A stretch of DNA of 37,929 nucleotides. Origin: CALJIC01 sp039805565 (GTDB lineage Bacteria > Chloroflexota > Chloroflexia > Chloroflexales > Roseiflexaceae). A program made the translations under genes and the position numbers. The DNA is taken from the NCBI GenBank assembly GCA_039805565.1, contig JBDLTZ010000130.1, positions 1 to 37,929 on the forward strand, read 5' to 3'. Positions 30,469-37,903 of this stretch are shown here, one piece after another (positions within the stretch are counted from its first letter, which is position 1; each line of letters starts with the position of its first letter). Below the pieces are notes generated by a model, which searched no databases, was not told where the DNA came from, and saw nothing but the letters and a program-made list of their open reading frames with translations.

Positions 30469-31668
30469 CTACCTGGCGGCGTCGAGCGCGGCGGTGAGCT
30501 TCGTCACCGCCTCGTCCACCTGGGCGCGCTCCATCACCAGCGGCGGCACCAGGCGCAGCACATCGTCGCCGGCGGTTGCCACCAGCAGCCCCTGGTCGTG
30601 GGCCACCTCACGCACGAGACTCGCGTTGCCCCGGATCTGGAGGCCACGCATCATGCCGCGCCCGCGCACCTCGACCACGTCCTTACGGGCGTGGGCCAGC
30701 TCATTCAGCGACTCGCCCAGGTAGTCCCCCACCTCGCGGACGTGGGCCATGAACGCCGGCGCGCTGATCTTCCGGAACACCGTCTGCGCCACGGTGAGAA
30801 TGAAGGGCCCGCCGCCGAAGGTCGTGCCGTGGTCGCCTACGTGGATGGTGTTCGCCACGGCCTGCGTCAGCAGGATGGCGCCGATCGGGAGCCCACCGCC
30901 GAGCGGCTTGGCGATCGTCATGATATCCGGGCGCACCCCGGTCGCCTCGTGCGCCCAGAGCGTGCCGGTGCGCCCCACGCCACACTGGATCTCGTCGAAG
31001 ATCAGCAGCGCGCCCACCCGGTCACAGGCCGCGCGCAGCGCCCGCAGGAACTCGGGCGTCGCCACACTCAGGCCCCCCTCGCCCTGCACCGGCTCGACGA
31101 TCACACCGCAGACGTCCTCCGTGATCGCCGCCTCGGCCGCCGCCACATCGTTGAACGGCGCGAAGCGCACCCCCGGCATCACCGGCATGAACGGCTCGCG
31201 GTACTTGTCGCGCGCGGTCACCGCCACGGCGCCCATCGTGCGGCCGTGGAACGAGCCGGTGAAGGCGACGATCGTCGTCTTCCCCTCGCCGTGGACGTCG
31301 CGCGCATAGCGGCGGCTGAACTTCAGCGCGCCCTCGACCGACTCGGCGCCGGAGTTGCTGAAGAAGACGCGGTCCAGCCCGGGGGAGCTCTCGATCAGCA
31401 TCTGCGCCAGCTCGCCCGCCGGCCGGGCGTAGTACAGGTTCGAAAGGTGCAGCAGGCCGCCGGCCGCCTCGCGGATCGCCCGCGTCACATCAGGGTCGCC
31501 GTAGCCCAGCGCGTTGACGGCGATGCCGGCCACGCAGTCCAGGTAGCGCCGACCGTCGGTGTCGTACAGGTAGCAGCCCTCGCCGCGGTCCACCACGAAG
31601 TTCGGGCGGGCGTAGGTCTGCAGCACATACTGCTGGTCATTGGTGATGATATCGTCGGCGACGCTCAT
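30469..31668 (-). CDS. argD: Acetylornithine aminotransferase (class III PLP enzyme)
   Basis: 399 residues, normal for ArgD. It makes N-acetylornithine in arginine synthesis with glutamate and PLP. Visible elements are the N-terminal YLYDTDGRRYLDCVAGIAVNALG, the PLP-phosphate segment SNSGAESVEGALK, the FHGRTMGA motif, the Asp-containing LLIFDEIQCGVGRTG, and the Schiff-base lysine in MTIAKPLGGGLPIGA. I chose ATG 31668 because AGGAAGGAG lies 9 bases upstream. It has a TGGTAATAT promoter about 47 bases upstream. No other arg gene is adjacent. A related 4-aminobutyrate or succinylornithine transaminase is possible, but the AIAVNALGY and HLSNLYY regions favour ArgD. Confidence 0.9.
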   Translation of the reverse strand: MSVADDIITNDQQYVLQTYARPNFVVDRGEGCYLYDTDGRRYLDCVAGIAVNALGYGDPDVTRAIREAAGGLLHLSNLYYARPAGELAQMLIESSPGLDRVFFSNSGAESVEGALKFSRRYARDVHGEGKTTIVAFTGSFHGRTMGAVAVTARDKYREPFMPVMPGVRFAPFNDVAAAEAAITEDVCGVIVEPVQGEGGLSVATPEFLRALRAACDRVGALLIFDEIQCGVGRTGTLWAHEATGVRPDIMTIAKPLGGGLPIGAILLTQAVANTIHVGDHGTTFGGGPFILTVAQTVFRKISAPAFMAHVREVGDYLGESLNELAHARKDVVEVRGRGMMRGLQIRGNASLVREVAHDQGLLVATAGDDVLRLVPPLVMERAQVDEAVTKLTAALDAAR

Positions 31669-31714
31669 AGGGCGCGGCTCCTTCCTGTGCAGCGGGCGGT
31701 TGCAGGACGGGCGT

Positions 31715-31723
31715 ATATTACCA
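31715..31723 (-). promoter_or_regulatory. Extended -10 promoter of argD
   Basis: On the minus strand this reads TGGTAATAT, about 47 bases before the ATG at 31668. Confidence 0.5.
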
Positions 31724-31729
31724 CGAAGC

Positions 31730-31767
31730 ACGGGGGCACGAAGACTGATCTGTCTTCGTGCCCCCGT
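31730..31767. repeat. Perfect 16-bp inverted repeat (CACGAAG type) between the 5'-nucleotidase gene and argD
   Basis: ACGGGGGCACGAAGAC (31730-31745) and GTCTTCGTGCCCCCGT (31752-31767) with a 6-base loop. It lies just after the 5'-nucleotidase stop and just before the argD promoter on the same strand, so it could act as a terminator hairpin, but no T-tract follows. The CACGAAG units resemble other intergenic repeat families. Confidence 0.85.
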
Positions 31768-31790
31768 CGCTCCAGGAGTGTGGCGAGGCT

Positions 31791-33605
31791 CTACGCCGCG
31801 ACCTCATCCTCGACAGCCTCGGGCTCGGCCTTCGCCCGCCCGCGCAGCCGCAGGCCGCCGCCGATCGCGCCCGCCGCCATCGCCGCCAGGAGCCAGAAGG
31901 CGTCCACCTGGCCGCTGGTGTTCGGCAGCCGCGCCGGGACCTGCGGGCTCCCCGCCGCCCCGCCCGCCGACGTGCCAGCGCCCGGCAGCGCGCCGCTCAC
32001 CACGACGCGCCCCTCGACCTGGGCGCTCACCGGCGAGCTGTTGCGGATGTACTCCGCCAGCACGTCCGAGTCGAGGAAGCCGGTGTTCAGCACATCGGTG
32101 CCGCGCGTCAGCACCGTGTAGCCGTCACCACCGGTAGCGATGAAGTTGTTCACCACCACGCGGTAGCTGGCGTTCGGGTCGATTGCCGTGAAGCCCCCGC
32201 TGCCGTCGGCCACCTGCACGCCCGTCACGCGGCTGCCCGCCGGCTGGGACGGGTCGAAGCTATAGCGCATGCCGCCCACCTGCGGGAAACGGCCGGCCGT
32301 GGTCTCCACCTGGCTCACGCCGCTCTCCAGCGCCTCACGCACCTGGGCGCCGTTGAGGGTCATCACCACCAGTGTGTTGCCGAACGGCAGCACCTCGAGC
32401 ACCTGGCCGAGCGTCACCTCGCCCGCCGGGATGCTGGTGCGAACGCCGCCGCCGTTGACGATCGCAAGCTGCGCGCCCGCCGCCTGTGTCTTCGCCAGCG
32501 TCGAGTCGGCGATCAGGTTACCGAGGTTGGTCTCCTTCGTGCGGACGTCGGCGCGGGCGCCGTTGAGCGCCACCGACGACTGGCCCACCGGGGTCCTGCG
32601 AAGCGCCTCGATCGGCTGGCGCAGCACAGCGATGCGCTGCTCGAAGCCTGGGTCCGGCTCGATCGACGCCGCCACCTCGTCCGGCTCGCCGGCCACGACG
32701 CGCGTCACATCGCCGTTGGCATCGAAGCCCACCGTCAGGTCGCCCAGCCAGCGGCCCCACTCCCAGTCGTGTGCGAGGACCACCGGCTTGCCCGAGGGTG
32801 AGGCGATCACCTCGGGGTAGGGGCGGCTGGCATTCGCCTGGGTCAGCATCGGGCCCATAGGGGTGTGGGAGTGCCCTCCGATGATCACCGAGATCCCGTC
32901 CACCTGGCGCGCCAGCTCACGGTCGGCCTCGATGCCCACGTGCGTCAGCGCGATGATCTTGTTCACGCCCTGCTGCCGGAGGGTCTGCACGCCGCGGCGG
33001 GCGGCCTCGATGTAGTTCGTGAAGGCGACGCCCGGGCCGGGGTTGCTGAGGATGCCGGTCTCCTCGGTGGTCAGGCCGATGATGCCGATCGGCTGCCCGC
33101 CGACCCAGATCACCGTCCAGGGCTGGATCAGGCCGTTGAGCGGCGAGGAGCTCTCCACCTGGGTGTTGGCGCTGAGCACCGGGAACGTCGCGCCCCTGAT
33201 GAAGTCCACCAGCGCCTGCTGGCCGATGTCGTACTCGTGGTTGCCCACCGCCATCGCCTGGTAGCCCATGGCGTTATAGAACTCCAGGTCGGCCAGGCCT
33301 CGGTACTGGTTGAAGTACAGCGTGCCCTGGAAGACGTCGCCCGCGTCCAGCAGCAGCTGGTTGCCGCCCTCGGCGCGGATGGCGTCGATCAGGGTCTTGC
33401 GGCGCGAGACGCCGCCGTGCACGGGGGCGGGCGGGGTGCCGCCGGTCACCGGCTCGATGCGCGCGTGGTGGTCGTTGGTGTGGACGATGCGGAGCGTGTA
33501 GGCCTCGGGGCCGGCGCCATGCACGGTGACGCCGGTCGCCAGGTAGGCGATCGTCCCCGTACCGACGGCCATGGTCTTGATGAACGTACGCCGAGAGATC
33601 TTCAC
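31791..33605 (-). CDS. Tat-exported 5'-nucleotidase / metallophosphoesterase (UshA type)
   Basis: 604 residues. A Tat signal, SRRTFIK at residues 4-10, precedes a hydrophobic stretch, so the folded protein is exported. The metallophosphatase domain shows metal ligands in IVHTNDHHARIEP, DAGDVFQGTLYFNQ, VGNHEYDIG and GGHSHTPM. The C-terminal 5'-nucleotidase domain has ETNLGNLIADS, NGGGVRTSIPAGEVT and NNFIATGGDGY. It would hydrolyse extracellular nucleotides. Near the end LPNTSG (about 558) is followed by a membrane segment, RLRGRAK and an acidic tail, like a sortase signal but with extra tail. GTG 33605 has GAGGAGGA six bases upstream; the frame stays open to 33707 without support. It has a TGGTATGAT promoter about 77 bases upstream. 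Confidence 0.9.
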   Translation of the reverse strand: MKISRRTFIKTMAVGTGTIAYLATGVTVHGAGPEAYTLRIVHTNDHHARIEPVTGGTPPAPVHGGVSRRKTLIDAIRAEGGNQLLLDAGDVFQGTLYFNQYRGLADLEFYNAMGYQAMAVGNHEYDIGQQALVDFIRGATFPVLSANTQVESSSPLNGLIQPWTVIWVGGQPIGIIGLTTEETGILSNPGPGVAFTNYIEAARRGVQTLRQQGVNKIIALTHVGIEADRELARQVDGISVIIGGHSHTPMGPMLTQANASRPYPEVIASPSGKPVVLAHDWEWGRWLGDLTVGFDANGDVTRVVAGEPDEVAASIEPDPGFEQRIAVLRQPIEALRRTPVGQSSVALNGARADVRTKETNLGNLIADSTLAKTQAAGAQLAIVNGGGVRTSIPAGEVTLGQVLEVLPFGNTLVVMTLNGAQVREALESGVSQVETTAGRFPQVGGMRYSFDPSQPAGSRVTGVQVADGSGGFTAIDPNASYRVVVNNFIATGGDGYTVLTRGTDVLNTGFLDSDVLAEYIRNSSPVSAQVEGRVVVSGALPGAGTSAGGAAGSPQVPARLPNTSGQVDAFWLLAAMAAGAIGGGLRLRGRAKAEPEAVEDEVAA

Positions 33606-33909
33606 CGTGGGTCCTCCTCGATGGTCAGCGGACACACTGCTGGGCGGCATCTGTTCGATTGTCGTGCTCGAGAACATGACCATCATACCACAGCCGGTGA
33701 CAGGCAAGGTAGTGCAAGCGGCGGCCCTGGCTCACGAGATTCAGGGGGGCGGGGAGAGCGTGGGTGCAGCGTGCGTGGAGGGTGCCGCGCGGAGGGGAGC
33801 AGAGGGGCGCCGCGACACCATATGTCGGGCGGTTATCACACACGCTGTTCGCACGTGAGGGAGTTCACCGGGACATGAGTGAGCGAGTCGCGGGATGTGC
33901 GCAGTGTTC
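33606..33909. other. Intergenic gap between two minus-strand genes
   Basis: 304 bases. Apart from the 5'-nucleotidase promoter at 33682-33690 and its leader, I see no gene, hairpin with T-tract or clear repeat. It is generally G+C-rich with purine-rich runs near 33750-33810. Confidence 0.5.
33682..33690 (-). promoter_or_regulatory. Extended -10 promoter of the 5'-nucleotidase gene
   Basis: On the minus strand this reads TGGTATGAT, giving a leader of about 70 bases. Confidence 0.5.
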
Positions 33910-35514
33910 CTAGACGTTCGCCTGGGCGCGGGATCGCATCGCACGCATCGCGTGCTCGACGCCCTGGCGCAGGTCGGCGTAGGTGGTGAGGCGGCCGAGG
34001 TCAGCGCCGCTCATCACCAGCGCCTGGGCCACCTCGGGGCTGATACCCACCAGCACGCAGCGCGCCCCGAGCAGCTCGGCGGCGGCGGCGGCCTGCAGCA
34101 GCCAGCCAGCCAGCGCCGCGTCCACAAACGGCACGCCGGTGATGTCGAGGATGACGATCCGCGCCTGCTCGTCGGTCACGCCGGCCAGGAGCCGCCGCAG
34201 CAGCACCTGGGCGCGCTCGGCATCGATCTCCCCCACCAGCGGCACCACGATCACGCCGCGCAGGATGGGCACCACCGGCACGCTCATCGCCTGCACTGCG
34301 GTCGCCAGCTGCTCGCGCGCGTCGGTGGCCGCCCGCAGGTCATCGAGCGCCTGCGCAAGCCCGCGGTTGTGCTCGGCCAGGGCCTCCTGCTGGGCGCGCA
34401 CCTCGCCGCGCTGCCTGCGCAGGGTCGCCGTCATCTGGTTGAAGGCCGCCGCCAGCCGCCCGATCTCGCCGCCCCCGCCGTGCGCCACAGCAGCGTCGTA
34501 GTCGCCGCCGTTCACGCGCTCCACGGCGCGCGCCAGATCAACCACCGGCCGCAGCACCCCGCGCGCCAGCCGAAGCCCGGCGAGCAGCGCCACCACGCCC
34601 GTGGCCATCATGGCCAGCCCTGCCAGCTGCTGCGCCCCCTGCGCCTGTCGCTGCAGGTCTGCCGTGGCGTCCGTAAGCGCCCCAAGCGCCCCGGCGGCCA
34701 CCGCGTCCGCGCTGCGCTTCAGGGCCTGGGCCTGCGGCTTGAGCTGCTCGTCGCGCGTCTGCCGCACGTGCGCGATATTGTCCGCCAGCTGCCGCACCGT
34801 GACCACGGCCGACGTCGCCTCGTCCACCGCCTCGAGCAGCCCGGTTGAGGGGGCGGGCCGCTGGCTGTTACGCAGCAGGCGCTCCTGCGCCGCCGTGATC
34901 TGGTCGAGCGCCTTCGCGGCCCGCTCGCTGTCGTGCTCGGCCAGTGCGCGGCTCATCAGCAGGTTCGTGAGCTGGAGTCGCTGCTGCGCCTCGGTCAGCT
35001 CACTCACGGCGTTGAGCCCGCCGCGCCGGACGAGGAACTCGCCGCTGATCTCGCCGCCCGCCAGCGAGCTCGCCTCGAACAGCTGCATATTCAGTCGTTC
35101 GCTCAGCTTGGCGCGGCTGTCCATGAGCGCGCTCAGCGAGAGGAACGTCAGCCGGTAGATGCTCAGCTGGTCCATAACGCCGGCCAGGCGGGCGCGCTGG
35201 CTCTCGCCCGACGCACCCGCGCTGAGCTGCGCGATATCCGCGTCCAGCGCCGCGAATGACGCATCGGCCGCATCGCGCGACTCGGCGCGCGGGTGCTGCA
35301 GGTAGAAGTTCACCGCCTGCTGCACATCCGCCGCGCGCGCCGCCACCAGCATCCCCGCCTCGGCGTCCGCGGCCACGCTGGCGTTGATCGTGGCGATCCG
35401 ACGGTTGAGATCGCCCACCTGCAGCACCAGGAACAGCGCGAGCCCACCGGCCAGCGCCAGCACCACGCCGTAGCCGATCAGGATCTGGGCACGCAGATTC
35501 AGGTTTCGCCACAT
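33910..35514 (-). CDS. Membrane sensor with HAMP and RsbR-like STAS domain
   Basis: 534 residues. A first membrane segment lies at about 10-31, an extracytoplasmic helical region (four-helix-bundle type, about 32-290) follows, then a second membrane segment (about 291-313), a HAMP domain (about 313-365; EIGRLAAAFNQMTATLRRQ), a coiled coil, and a C-terminal STAS domain (about 405-525). The STAS domain reads IVILDITGVPFVDAALAGWLLQ and CVLVGISPEVAQALV, close to RsbR/RsbS; the Thr of DITGV matches a phosphorylation site of that family. There is no histidine kinase, GGDEF or MCP domain, so it probably passes a signal through STAS partners such as RsbT-like kinases. None is encoded nearby. ATG 35514 has AAAGG upstream; the frame is open further but unsupported. 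Confidence 0.85.
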   Translation of the reverse strand: MWRNLNLRAQILIGYGVVLALAGGLALFLVLQVGDLNRRIATINASVAADAEAGMLVAARAADVQQAVNFYLQHPRAESRDAADASFAALDADIAQLSAGASGESQRARLAGVMDQLSIYRLTFLSLSALMDSRAKLSERLNMQLFEASSLAGGEISGEFLVRRGGLNAVSELTEAQQRLQLTNLLMSRALAEHDSERAAKALDQITAAQERLLRNSQRPAPSTGLLEAVDEATSAVVTVRQLADNIAHVRQTRDEQLKPQAQALKRSADAVAAGALGALTDATADLQRQAQGAQQLAGLAMMATGVVALLAGLRLARGVLRPVVDLARAVERVNGGDYDAAVAHGGGGEIGRLAAAFNQMTATLRRQRGEVRAQQEALAEHNRGLAQALDDLRAATDAREQLATAVQAMSVPVVPILRGVIVVPLVGEIDAERAQVLLRRLLAGVTDEQARIVILDITGVPFVDAALAGWLLQAAAAAELLGARCVLVGISPEVAQALVMSGADLGRLTTYADLRQGVEHAMRAMRSRAQANV

Positions 35515-35743
35515 AGTGTCGCCTTTCAGCAGGCGGGCAGAGCTGCCGCTGTTAGTACTGTACGCGCGCCCGCCAGATGTGTCGGTCTCAGTTTGATTGC
35601 GATTGGGCGCAGAAATGGCTGCGGCCGTACGGCACGTTGAGCGCCGAGCGCGAGACGCTGAAGACATAGCACGCCAGAATGCCGCCGAAGGGCTCGGGCG
35701 GAGCGCGGCCCGATCGAGTAATACTGCGCGCCATAGGAGGGCT

Positions 35744-35799
35744 CTTGGTCATCGGCCATCGGCCCTCGCCCTTGGCCTAACGTCCTTCGTCCTCCGGCC
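35744..35799. repeat. ATCGGCC-family heptamer array
   Basis: Successive 7-mers from 35751 read ATCGGCC, ATCGGCC, CTCGCCC, TTGGCCT, AACGTCC, TTCGTCC, TCCGGCC, with a partial unit before them. It is a third sequence family of heptamers in this window, about 30 bases upstream of the ThuA promoter. Confidence 0.7.
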
Positions 35800-35829
35800 A
35801 CACATGACAACCCCCGCACGCGCGTCCTG

Positions 35830-35838
35830 TGCTATGAT
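35830..35838 (+). promoter_or_regulatory. Extended -10 promoter of the ThuA-Gfo/Idh unit
   Basis: TGCTATGAT, ending 44 bases before the ThuA ATG. Confidence 0.6.
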
Positions 35839-35882
35839 GACCGCACTACGCACCGGACGCTGCTATGCTGGAGGAATCCCCA

Positions 35883-36527
35883 ATGAAGTCCGCGCTGTTT
35901 GTCTGGGGCGGCTGGGAGGGCCACGAGCCTGAGAAGTGCCGCGATATCTTTGTGCCCTTCCTGCAGGGCCAGGGCTACGAGGTGACGGTCTCCGACACGC
36001 TCGACTCCTACCTGGACCGCGAGAGGATGCACGCCTACAGCCTGATCGTACAGATCTACACCATGCGCACGATCACCAGGGAGCAGGAGGCCGGGCTGCT
36101 CGAGGCGGTCAAGGAGGGGGTCGGGTTCGCCGGCTGGCACGGCGGCATGGCCGATGCCTTCCGCAACAACACCGAGTACCAGTTCATGGTGGGCGGCCAG
36201 TGGGTGGCCCACCCCGGCAATATCATCCCCTACCGCGTCAACATCACGAACCACGACCACCCGATCACCGCCGGGCTGAGCGACTTCGACATGCGCTCGG
36301 AGCAGTACTACATGCACGTCGACCCGTCGAACCAGGTGCTGGCCACCACCACCTTCAGCGGCGAGTACGCGCCCTGGATCGAGGGCACGGTGATGCCGGT
36401 GACCTGGACGCGCATGTGGGGCAAGGGGCGCGTTGCCTACAGCTCGGTCGGCCACGTCGCCAGCGACTTCGACGTGCTCGAGGCGCGCGAGATGGTGCAG
36501 CGCGGCTTCCTCTGGGCCAGCCGGTAG
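35883..36527 (+). CDS. ThuA-domain protein (class I glutamine amidotransferase-like)
   Basis: 214 residues, one ThuA domain. Features are ALFVWGGWEGHEP at the N-terminus, FAGWHGGMADAFRNNTEYQFMVGG (key part GWHGGMADAFRN), HPITAGLSDFDMRSEQYYMHVDP, and PVTWTRMWGKGRVAYSSVGH. ThuA proteins occur in trehalose and other sugar pathways, often beside Gfo/Idh/MocA dehydrogenases, as here; their exact reaction is mostly unresolved, though some act on 3-keto sugars. GGAGGA at 35870-35875, 7 bases upstream, fixes the start at ATG 35883 rather than the in-frame ATG at 35865. The protein is probably cytoplasmic (no signal peptide). Confidence 0.9.
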   Translation: MKSALFVWGGWEGHEPEKCRDIFVPFLQGQGYEVTVSDTLDSYLDRERMHAYSLIVQIYTMRTITREQEAGLLEAVKEGVGFAGWHGGMADAFRNNTEYQFMVGGQWVAHPGNIIPYRVNITNHDHPITAGLSDFDMRSEQYYMHVDPSNQVLATTTFSGEYAPWIEGTVMPVTWTRMWGKGRVAYSSVGHVASDFDVLEAREMVQRGFLWASR

Positions 36528-36546
36528 CGGCCCGCTCCGGAGGGGT

Positions 36547-36579
36547 GTGGGGAGGCGTAGCCTCCCCACGATATTTTTT
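36547..36579 (+). terminator. Intrinsic terminator after the ThuA gene
   Basis: GTGGGGAGGC (36547-36556), loop GTA, GCCTCCCCAC (36560-36569), then GATA and TTTTTT (36574-36579). A second hairpin, CCGGGGCC-TT-GGCCCCGG (36583-36600), follows. The layout resembles 16094-16132. Confidence 0.85.
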
Positions 36580-36624
36580 CTTCCGGGGCCTTGGCCCCGG
36601 GCCGTCATCGGAGATGATAGACAC

Positions 36625-37725
36625 ATGCCAACCAACGTAGGTATCATCGGCGTCGGCAACATCAGCGGCATCTACCTGGAGAACAGCAAGGTCTTCCAGG
36701 CCTTCGACGTCGCGGCCGTGGCCGACATCGACATGGACCGCGCCCGCGCCCGCGCGGCAGAGCACGGCGTGCCGAAGGCCTGCACCGTCGAGGAGCTCCT
36801 GGCCGACCCATCGATCGAGATCGTCATCAACCTGACCATCCCGGACGCCCACGGTCCGGTGGCGCTCCAGGTGCTCGAGGCAGGCAAAAGCGTCTACAAC
36901 GAGAAGCCCCTCGCCGTGAGCCGCGAGGACGCCCGCAAGATGCTCGAGCTCGCCCGGGCCAAGGGCCTGCGCGTCGGCTGCGCGCCCGACACCTTCCTCG
37001 GCGGCGGGCTCCAGACCTGCCGCAAGCTGATCGATGACGGCTGGATCGGCGTGCCTGTGGCGGCCACGGCCTTCATGATGGGCCACGGCCCCGAGTCCTG
37101 GCACCCCAACCCGACCTTCTTCTACCAGCCCGGCGCCGGCCCGATGTTCGACATGGGGCCCTACTACCTCACCGCCCTGGTCTCGCTGCTCGGCCCGGTG
37201 GCGCGCGTCACCGGCTCGGCGCGCGTCTCGTTCCCCGAGCGCACCATCACCAACCAGTGGAACTACGGCGACAAGATCCAGGTCAACACCCCCACCCACG
37301 TGGCCGGCGTGATGGACTTCGCCGCGGGCGCGGTCGGCACGATCATCACCAGCTTCGACGTCTGGGGAGCCAACCTGCCGCGCATCGAGATCTACGGCTC
37401 CGAGGGGACGCTGAGCGTGCCGGACCCCAACACCTTCGGCGGGCCGGTCAAGGTGCGCCGCATGGGCGCCAGCGAGTGGAGCGAGGTGCCGCTGACCCAC
37501 GGCTTCGCCAAGAATAGCCGCGGCCTCGGTGTGGCCGACATGGCAGCGGCCATCCAGTCCGGCCGGCCGCACCGCGCCTCGGGCGATCTGGCCTTCCACG
37601 TGCTCGACCTGATGCACGCCTTCCACGACGCCTCGCGCGAGGGGCGCCACGTGGAGGTGACGAGCGGCTGCCCGCGCCCGGCGGCGCTGCCGCTCGGCCT
37701 CGGCGAGCGCGGGGTCGACCCGTAG
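36625..37725 (+). CDS. Gfo/Idh/MocA-family NAD(P)-dependent oxidoreductase
   Basis: 366 residues. The Rossmann motif GIIGVGNISGIYLENSK is at residues 6-22; VVADIDMDRA-type strand end (AAVADIDMDRARARA) follows; the conserved EKPLAVSREDARKML holds the family Lys. The C-terminal alpha/beta domain starts near GCAPDTFLGGGLQTCRKLIDDGWIG (key GCAPDTFLGGGLQT). Such enzymes oxidise or reduce sugars or sugar acids with NAD(P). The gene follows ThuA on the same strand, a common pairing in sugar catabolism, but a terminator separates them, so expression may be partly uncoupled. ATG 36625 has GGAG 11 bases upstream. The substrate is unknown. A heptamer repeat starts 3 bases after the stop. Confidence 0.9.
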   Translation: MPTNVGIIGVGNISGIYLENSKVFQAFDVAAVADIDMDRARARAAEHGVPKACTVEELLADPSIEIVINLTIPDAHGPVALQVLEAGKSVYNEKPLAVSREDARKMLELARAKGLRVGCAPDTFLGGGLQTCRKLIDDGWIGVPVAATAFMMGHGPESWHPNPTFFYQPGAGPMFDMGPYYLTALVSLLGPVARVTGSARVSFPERTITNQWNYGDKIQVNTPTHVAGVMDFAAGAVGTIITSFDVWGANLPRIEIYGSEGTLSVPDPNTFGGPVKVRRMGASEWSEVPLTHGFAKNSRGLGVADMAAAIQSGRPHRASGDLAFHVLDLMHAFHDASREGRHVEVTSGCPRPAALPLGLGERGVDP

Positions 37726-37728
37726 GAA

Positions 37729-37903
37729 GTACTGGGTGCTGAGTGCTGAGTGCTGAGTGTTGAGCGGGGCAGAAGAACGGCAGAAGCCGCACCGGAACGC
37801 AAGTGCCTACTGAGTATATCTCAGTGAACAGCACTCAACACTCGGCTCACTGGGTTGCGCCGAGAACGCCTTCAGCGTGCGCCACTCAGTACTCAGCACT
37901 GGC
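37729..37903. repeat. Inverted heptamer element (GTGCTGA / ACTCAGC family) after the oxidoreductase
   Basis: The left arm is tandem GTGCTGA units (GGTGCTGAGTGCTGAGTGCT near 37735-37754, then GAGTGTTGAG). The right arm has CAGCACTCAACACTC (about 37830-37845) and CACTCAGTACTCAGCACTGG (37883 on). It is the same sequence family as the array inside the CPBP gene, here between genes. Confidence 0.85.

Larger units (their letters stand above)
35515..35882. other. Divergent intergenic region, possibly with gene debris
   Basis: 368 bases between the STAS sensor and ThuA. It holds the heptamer array at 35744-35799 and the ThuA promoter. On the minus strand 35740-35590 reads SYGAQYYSIGPR in one frame and, after a +1 shift, PEPFGGILACYVFSVSRS in another, which might be a decayed gene end; I cannot name a family. 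Confidence 0.3.

Noticed and set aside
30406..32121. 571-codon plus-strand frame opposite argD
   Set aside because: Antisense to argD and the 5'-nucleotidase gene; His/Arg-rich shadow product.
35590..35745. Frameshifted pseudogene on the minus strand
   Set aside because: The two frame fragments look somewhat protein-like, but no family can be recognised, so I list it only as a possibility in the gap description.
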